This document shows positions 6,894-10,210 of a stretch of DNA of 10,210 nucleotides, in pieces. The DNA is from an uncultured Chlorobiaceae bacterium. Its GTDB lineage: Bacteria; Bacteroidota; Chlorobiia; Chlorobiales; Chlorobiaceae. Made by a program: the position numbers and the translations under genes. The DNA lies in the NCBI GenBank assembly GCA_903838095.1, contig CAILXE010000115.1, positions 1 through 10,210 on the forward strand. Reading direction: 5' to 3'. How positions within the stretch are numbered: the stretch's first letter is position 1; each line of letters opens with the position of its first letter. A model generated the notes under the pieces. The model was not told the origin of the DNA, did not search any database, and saw nothing but the letters and a program-made list of their open reading frames with translations.

Positions 6894-7129
6894 AATGCAC
6901 CATACAACGTATTGTCAATGGTTTCGGAAAATGGTTCACTATCAATGAATCCACATGAACGAAGAATCGGATCATCCGTTGGCTGTAAGGTATGATGGAC
7001 TGCACTATTTGCACTGGCTTGCTTAAACTGCAAATATTGAATAAAGTTTTGCAATTCCGATAGATAGACGTTAGGCAATTGTTCTATCTCACAGAGTAGC
7101 AGCTGTTTGGTAGTATCAGTGTATTCCAT
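6890..7129 (-). CDS. Antitoxin partner of the PIN toxin
   Basis: A 79-residue protein starting MEYTDTTKQLLLCEIEQLPN. The helical stretch LLCEIEQLPNVYLSELQNFIQYLQFKQ resembles DUF2281/VapB-like antitoxins. These have an N-terminal dimerising or DNA-binding part and a variable C-terminal tail (about 45-79) that wraps the toxin. The stop TGA overlaps the toxin ATG. The frame is open as far as 7510, but the upstream part crosses a dispersed repeat, starts only with TTG and has no family resemblance, so I begin at the ATG at 7129. No clear ribosome site precedes this ATG; TTG at 7159 (after AAAAAAGGG) is an alternative. Antitoxins of this type usually repress their own operon. Confidence 0.72.
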   Translation of the reverse strand: MEYTDTTKQLLLCEIEQLPNVYLSELQNFIQYLQFKQASANSAVHHTLQPTDDPILRSCGFIDSEPFSETIDNTLYGAL

Positions 7130-7198
7130 AGTAGCGGCATGTTTTATTGGGAACAATTCAATAAGTACCCTTTTTTCTGTAACATAAAAACTCTGTAG

Positions 7199-7363
7199 TC
7201 CCTGCTGGCAACAAAAGAAAATAACCGTATTTGGTGGTATTTGAAAGGAGTTTCTCAGGTGCGGCGTGAGGCAGAAGGTAAAGCAGAAGGATTGAAAAGG
7301 AAGCAAATTTATTATGTGCCAATCCGTTTCAGGATTGATGACAAGGTATTGACCGGCTATTGA
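7199..7363 (+). pseudogene. Plus-strand C-terminal coding remnant, family not recognised
   Basis: A 54-codon open frame following a TAG and ending TGA at 7361-7363. It contains VRREAEGKAEGLKRKQIYYV and then PIRFRIDDKVLTGY. The Glu-Ala-Glu-Gly-Lys repeat is of the kind found near the C-terminus of Rpn/PD-(D/E)XK transposase-like proteins, but this is only a resemblance. It has no ATG and is opposite in direction to its neighbours. Its last codons run into the 63-bp repeat. The equivalent frame in copy A ends RFRLYENALKVY, also at a TGA. It may be a gene tail carried with the repeat, or chance. Confidence 0.3.
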
Positions 7364-7384
7364 CATTCTATTGACATTTTGACA
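7322..7384. repeat. 63-bp dispersed repeat, copy B
   Basis: Same orientation as copy A at 4834-4896, with 52 of 63 bases identical in a gap-free hand alignment. TTGAC units start at 7349, 7360, 7371 and 7379 (spacing 11, 11, 8), matching copy A. Differences are concentrated in the spacers and the left half; the ends are identical. Similarity stops abruptly on both sides. Confidence 0.8.
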
Positions 7385-7440
7385 AACAACGTCAATATTG
7401 TAAAATACTTTAAAAAAATAGCTTAGAGATTTATCCCGGG

Positions 7441-7466
7441 AGTTATCGACGCAAGTTATCGACGTA
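7441..7466. repeat. 13-bp direct repeat (two copies)
   Basis: AGTTATCGACGCA (7441-7453) is followed immediately by AGTTATCGACGTA (7454-7466), one mismatch. It lies between the hsdS fragment and repeat copy B. It could be a small slippage duplication or a tandem protein-binding site; nothing decides between them. Confidence 0.7.
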
Positions 7467-7517
7467 ACGCCCTTTATTCGGGCCAATTGTGTCAATAGAA
7501 TATTGTTCAAATCTCAT
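7443..7517 (-). other. 24-codon frame overlapping hsdS stop (possible broken downstream gene)
   Basis: The ATG at 7517 overlaps the TGA of the hsdS fragment in an ATGA tetranucleotide, the usual junction of coupled operon genes. It reads MRFEQYSIDTIGPNKGRYVD then NLRR and TAA. The position suggests the start of the next gene of the old operon, cut off by later rearrangement. I do not recognise the peptide, and translation is unproven. Confidence 0.3.
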
Positions 7518-7852
7518 ACCACCACCTCTCCGCTCATCAGGCGCGGGAGAAGAATGTAGCGAGCCTTGCTGAGATTCCTGTTTGCAATGCTGAGTGTTTT
7601 CAGTTGCTGAAGAATTGGGTCAATAATACTGTTGAATACCGCCAGCACTCCTTCGAGAGGCAGAGTCACAAGGTACTGCTGCATCTGTCTCCAGTCTGCA
7701 CGCGGCATTTTTGAACCCTCCTTCATTGTCTGCGCTGTTACGGCAAAACTCATCATGGCAGGGATAAATGAACGCCTTTCCGTTATTCCTGTCCCCCCTT
7801 GCGATGGAAGAAAATCACGATGATGCCGCTTGTCCCTCGCACAAATCAACAC
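7514..7852 (-). pseudogene. hsdS: Truncated type I restriction specificity subunit HsdS (C-terminal fragment)
   Basis: The frame (112 codons) contains about 80 recognisable residues: GSKMPRADWRQMQQYLVTLP, then NSIIDPILQQLKTLSIANRN, and the ending LLPRLMSGEVVV. This is a characteristic end of HsdS, covering the end of the second target-recognition domain and the distal conserved helix. Intact HsdS has about 400 residues, so some 300 are missing. Recognisable sequence starts near 7756. The part between 7756 and 7852, which overlaps the endonuclease stop (7815), looks like junction sequence. There is no hsdM in the window. Without the first recognition domain it cannot specify a methylase, so I call it a remnant. 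Confidence 0.8.
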
Positions 7853-9149
7853 TATCCATACGGTGATAGAGCGCCGGGAGATTGACTGACTTTATACGAA
7901 ACTGACTGCGTTGTTTCGTGCGCGGTCTGGTTGAGGCATTTTCAAGTTTGATGCCAGGATCATAGTACACCTTGCCTTCTGCCATAGCTTGCAGATACTT
8001 TATAAAATCCGTTCCGGTGCCTATGCGTATCAGGTTTCCGTACCAGTATTTTCGTTCCGGTGACTGAACGCATTGGCTTGGGATGTATACCGCCTTGTTG
8101 TGCTTCCGGTTCCATTTGGTCATAAGCGCATCATATCCCCAAACCGCAGCCTCTTCACCTTCTCTATTCATCAGAGTTATTCCTCCCGTTGCATCAATAA
8201 TTTTTCCCGTGACCCTGTCAAACCCCTTAAGCACAATCTGAAGGTTTGTCAAACGGTGATACTCGCCCACCTTGTGAATACCCCCAACATTGAAGCGGTC
8301 TTCACGGTCAGACTTACCCGTCATATCGGGATAACCGAATTTCCGAATAAATGCTTCAATACCGGCACTCCTGTAATAACCACCTGTTGGCTCAGGGGTC
8401 ATGAGAGTCAGTGCACCACTGTTGACACGCTGAAAGTTGCTGACAGCGTATTGCTTAACCTCATAACCAAGATAGTCGGGTTCTGAACGACTGTTGGGAA
8501 GAATATCAAGTTCAGCCTCCAGTGTCATCCCGCCGCAATTTGGAGCTTCACAGGGTAATATGACACCGTTTCTGCCCAGTTTTCTTGAACGGATCCAGCC
8601 TGTCAAATGAATTTCCCTCAGTTTCTCGACAAGTAACGATCGTTCATCAATCGAGCTGATATCGAGACCAGGTTCCTGAAAAACACCGCTTCGGGGTAGT
8701 TCATCAAGTAAAGCAAACTCCCTTGCAAGTTCACTATCCTGATGACAGAGGTAACCGATAATTTTGCCGTCAGGACATATCCCCAGAAAAAGGATTCGCC
8801 CAGCCAGTCTCAGACGCTCATCCATAAGTTCTGACGGGGCAGCAGAACAGCCCTGAAGGAAACCCGAAAACCTTACTTCAGGGTATTGGGGATAGAGTAT
8901 GAGTTGGGCCCGGAGTGCATGGTGTATGCTTCCGTCATCGGAAAGCCACCAATAATTAAGTAATGCCTTGAATATATGAGGCTTATCCGGATCAGGCGCT
9001 ATCGAGTCAAAAGGAATAATATTGATCGCCTGAAAGTCCCCGCCGAAATATACCTGCTGCTTTCTGTTGTCATTTGCTGCAAGTACTTTCGAGTACATCG
9101 TTCGGCAGCCCTTGTTTCGCATGAGTGATTGCAGTGTCGATAGTCGCAT
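7815..9149 (-). CDS. MvaI/BcnI-family type II restriction endonuclease
   Basis: A 444-residue protein. The C-terminal half resembles MvaI/BcnI restriction enzymes: TLEAELDILPNS, then SEPDYLGYEVKQY with the catalytic pattern D-x4-E-x-K (D225, E230, K232), later TGGYYRSAGIEAFIRKFGYP and WNRKHNKAVYIPSQ. MvaI and BcnI are about 240-250 residues and cut CCWGG and CCSGG respectively as monomers. Here roughly 190 N-terminal residues precede that half, so this is a long variant with an extra domain. I chose the start at 9149 because GAGGG lies five bases upstream; the frame is open to 9221, which would overlap vsr by a further 72 bases. The start lies inside the 3' end of vsr, so translation is probably coupled. 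The partner methyltransferase is encoded two genes upstream. Recognition sequence is inferred only from family. Confidence 0.85.
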   Translation of the reverse strand: MRLSTLQSLMRNKGCRTMYSKVLAANDNRKQQVYFGGDFQAINIIPFDSIAPDPDKPHIFKALLNYWWLSDDGSIHHALRAQLILYPQYPEVRFSGFLQGCSAAPSELMDERLRLAGRILFLGICPDGKIIGYLCHQDSELAREFALLDELPRSGVFQEPGLDISSIDERSLLVEKLREIHLTGWIRSRKLGRNGVILPCEAPNCGGMTLEAELDILPNSRSEPDYLGYEVKQYAVSNFQRVNSGALTLMTPEPTGGYYRSAGIEAFIRKFGYPDMTGKSDREDRFNVGGIHKVGEYHRLTNLQIVLKGFDRVTGKIIDATGGITLMNREGEEAAVWGYDALMTKWNRKHNKAVYIPSQCVQSPERKYWYGNLIRIGTGTDFIKYLQAMAEGKVYYDPGIKLENASTRPRTKQRSQFRIKSVNLPALYHRMDSVDLCEGQAASS

Positions 9150-9600
9150 GTTGCCCTCTGATTTCACTTTTTTTTGAGCTTGAAAACAGCCATTCCGCAC
9201 AAGAATCAACAATTTCATCAATTGACCTTCGCTCCTTGCCTTTCAGGGCACACTCCCAGACAAGCAGAACTCTCCAGCCCTGCAGTGCAAGTTTTTCCAT
9301 AACAGCAAGGTCACGAATTCTGTTTTTGCCAATCTTCTCTTTCCAGAAATCCGCTCTTGTTTTCGGCCATTTGAAGAGTGCGCACTCATGGGCATGCCAG
9401 AAACATCCATGAACAAAAATAACTGCGCGGTACTTCGGGAACACAAGATCCGGCGTTCCCGGCAATCCCGGGTAATGGAGCCTGAACCTGAAACCCCGTG
9501 CATGAAGGCCTTTGCGTACTGTTATTTCAGGAATAGTATTTTCAGACCGAATGCCGGACATCATGCGGCTTCGTGTTTCCGACGAAACAACATCAGCCAT
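9070..9600 (-). CDS. vsr: Very short patch repair endonuclease Vsr
   Basis: A 176-residue protein that nicks next to T:G mismatches produced by deamination of 5-methylcytosine, starting repair back to C:G. Residue numbers match E. coli Vsr closely: D51 (TPDLVF), H64 and H69 (FVHGCFWHAHEC), D97 (RIRDL), and zinc ligands C66, H71, C73 and C117 (VWEC). The start ATG overlaps the methyltransferase end by 8 bp. The C-terminus is odd. After residue 142 an A8 run (9175-9168) is followed by out-of-frame TGA, and the frame instead continues about 34 residues antisense to nothing but overlapping the start of the endonuclease gene. One additional A would stop the protein after about 145 residues, a normal Vsr length. 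The catalytic core is complete either way. Confidence 0.93.
   Translation of the reverse strand: MADVVSSETRSRMMSGIRSENTIPEITVRKGLHARGFRFRLHYPGLPGTPDLVFPKYRAVIFVHGCFWHAHECALFKWPKTRADFWKEKIGKNRIRDLAVMEKLALQGWRVLLVWECALKGKERRSIDEIVDSCAEWLFSSSKKSEIRGQHATIDTAITHAKQGLPNDVLESTCSK
9168..9175 (-). repeat. A8 homopolymer in vsr at the expected stop
   Basis: On the minus strand the codons TCA-AAA-AAA-AGT run through eight adenines. With nine, the reading becomes AAG-TGA, ending vsr 17 bases before the endonuclease ATG at 9149. This could be a natural indel, a slippage-prone site, or a sequencing error. Confidence 0.7.
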
Positions 9601-10210
9601 AATGAAGAGCTTTTTCGGACATCAGCATACCAAAATCAAAACGCAACTGGTCAGAGGTAACGCCATCCATCAAGTATTCCAGCATATATTCTGCTACTGA
9701 CCTCACCACTGGAACAACAACGGCATTTCCAAACTGCCGGTAAGCTTGGGTATCCGAAACAGGAATTACAAAACTGTTACCATTCAGACAGTCAAAGCCC
9801 ATCAGTCGTGAACACTCCCTCGGGGTAAGCCGGCGAGGATTTTTTCCATCCTGCTTCACCAGTATTTCGGAGCCATCCTTGTAATATCTTGCCGAAAGTG
9901 TTCTGGCTACATCATGAGGCCCAACAAGACCAAATCCAAAACCGTTTCCTTTGGCCCTATGTTTTTCAGCGTACTGCTGAAGATACTGCCAGAGATGATC
10001 TGACAGGGTATACCTTTCAGATATTCTTGCCAATGGGCCGATGGTATAAGGGGGCTCCTCATCTTCCATGCCGTTTTCAGAGTGCAATATAGTTTCTATG
10101 ACAGGGCGCTCGCTGCCGACTGGCAGGGTAAGACGATCAAAGCTGAATCCGCAATCCTCCCGAAAACCAACAATAAATATTCTCTCCCGATGCTGGGGCA
10201 CCCAGTGCCC
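9593..10210 (-). CDS. DNA (cytosine-5) methyltransferase, partial (N-terminus beyond window)
   Basis: The last 205 residues of a C5-cytosine methyltransferase. The frame enters at the right edge as GHWVPQHRERIFIVGFRED, containing motif VIII (QHRERIFIVG). A target-recognition region of about 90 residues follows, then motif IX (PRRLTPRECSRLMGFD) and motif X (AYRQFGNAVVVPVV). GTG at 10201 lies within motif VIII and is not a start; the catalytic PC and SAM-binding motifs must lie to the right of the window. The gene ends 8 bp inside vsr, so both are coupled. It protects the sites cut by the MvaI/BcnI-type enzyme and creates the 5-methylcytosine whose deamination Vsr repairs. With Vsr and an MvaI-like enzyme, CCWGG-type modification is a fair guess, not shown by the sequence. 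Confidence 0.93.
   Translation of the reverse strand, partial: GHWVPQHRERIFIVGFREDCGFSFDRLTLPVGSERPVIETILHSENGMEDEEPPYTIGPLARISERYTLSDHLWQYLQQYAEKHRAKGNGFGFGLVGPHDVARTLSARYYKDGSEILVKQDGKNPRRLTPRECSRLMGFDCLNGNSFVIPVSDTQAYRQFGNAVVVPVVRSVAEYMLEYLMDGVTSDQLRFDFGMLMSEKALHYG

Larger units (their letters stand above)
7130..7513. other. 384-bp stretch between hsdS fragment and antitoxin, remnants and repeats only
   Basis: No intact gene is supported here. It contains the second copy of the 63-bp repeat (7322-7384), a 13-bp direct repeat (7441-7466), a short plus-strand coding remnant (7199-7363) and a 24-codon minus frame overlapping the hsdS stop. The mix of fragments on both strands suggests a recombination junction between the former type I locus and the toxin-antitoxin pair. 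The antitoxin promoter should lie in the left part but I could not pick one convincingly. Confidence 0.6.

Noticed and set aside
7130..7510. N-terminal extension of the antitoxin frame up to 7510
   Set aside because: Begins only with TTG, runs through the dispersed repeat and a Phe/Cys-rich stretch without family resemblance; the ATG at 7129 gives a normal-sized antitoxin.
10199..10201. GTG as methyltransferase start
   Set aside because: It lies within conserved motif VIII, and the frame continues to the window edge, so the gene is cut by the window.

Overview
The window looks like chromosomal DNA of a green sulfur bacterium (Chlorobiaceae, Chlorobium/Pelodictyon-like). The pointers are a sulfide:quinone oxidoreductase of the kind these phototrophs carry, moderate GC content, and an AlbA_2-type regulator next to type I restriction remnants, an arrangement I associate with that group. 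The assignment rests on recollection of the families, not on a search. All recognised genes lie on the minus strand except one at 5124-6176.

Layout, left to right. 1-232 holds no gene I can support. 233-1459 is a FAD-dependent sulfide:quinone oxidoreductase with its own plausible sigma70-type promoter. 1665-3155 is a two-gene unit: a lipoprotein and a helical cytoplasmic protein, both of unknown function. From 3195 to the right edge is an accessory, defence-type region. It holds a short broken fragment (3195-3368, possibly the C-terminus of a type I restriction subunit HsdR), an AlbA_2 (Schlafen-like) + ATPase-like + winged-helix regulator (3384-4835), and one plus-strand gene fusing a winged helix, a GHKL ATPase and a DUF4325 STAS-like domain. 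These are followed by a 49-residue acidic protein missed by a length cut-off, a PIN-toxin/antitoxin pair with an ATGA overlap, and a truncated HsdS C-terminus (7514 to about 7756). The region ends with a tightly overlapping type II restriction cassette that continues past the right edge: a C5-cytosine methyltransferase, the Vsr mismatch endonuclease and an MvaI/BcnI-type restriction enzyme.

Working together: methyltransferase, Vsr and endonuclease form one translationally coupled operon. The first protects host sites, the second repairs T:G mismatches left by deamination of the methylated cytosine, and the third cuts unmodified DNA. The hsdS fragment, the AlbA_2 gene and the possible hsdR fragment read as the skeleton of an older type I locus that lost its core genes and was overwritten by the toxin-antitoxin pair, the DUF4325 gene and the type II cassette.

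The most notable new observation is a 63-bp sequence present twice (4834-4896 and 7322-7384; 52/63 identical, gap-free by hand). It carries TTGAC units spaced 11, 11 and 8 bp apart. At the first site it sits between a strong ribosome-binding site with an ATG (4922) and the AlbA_2 frame. Removing exactly those 63 bp gives an uninterrupted reading frame, so the element looks like a small insertion that split the regulator's N-terminus. A second notable point is an A8 tract in vsr: one extra base would restore a stop at the usual Vsr length.
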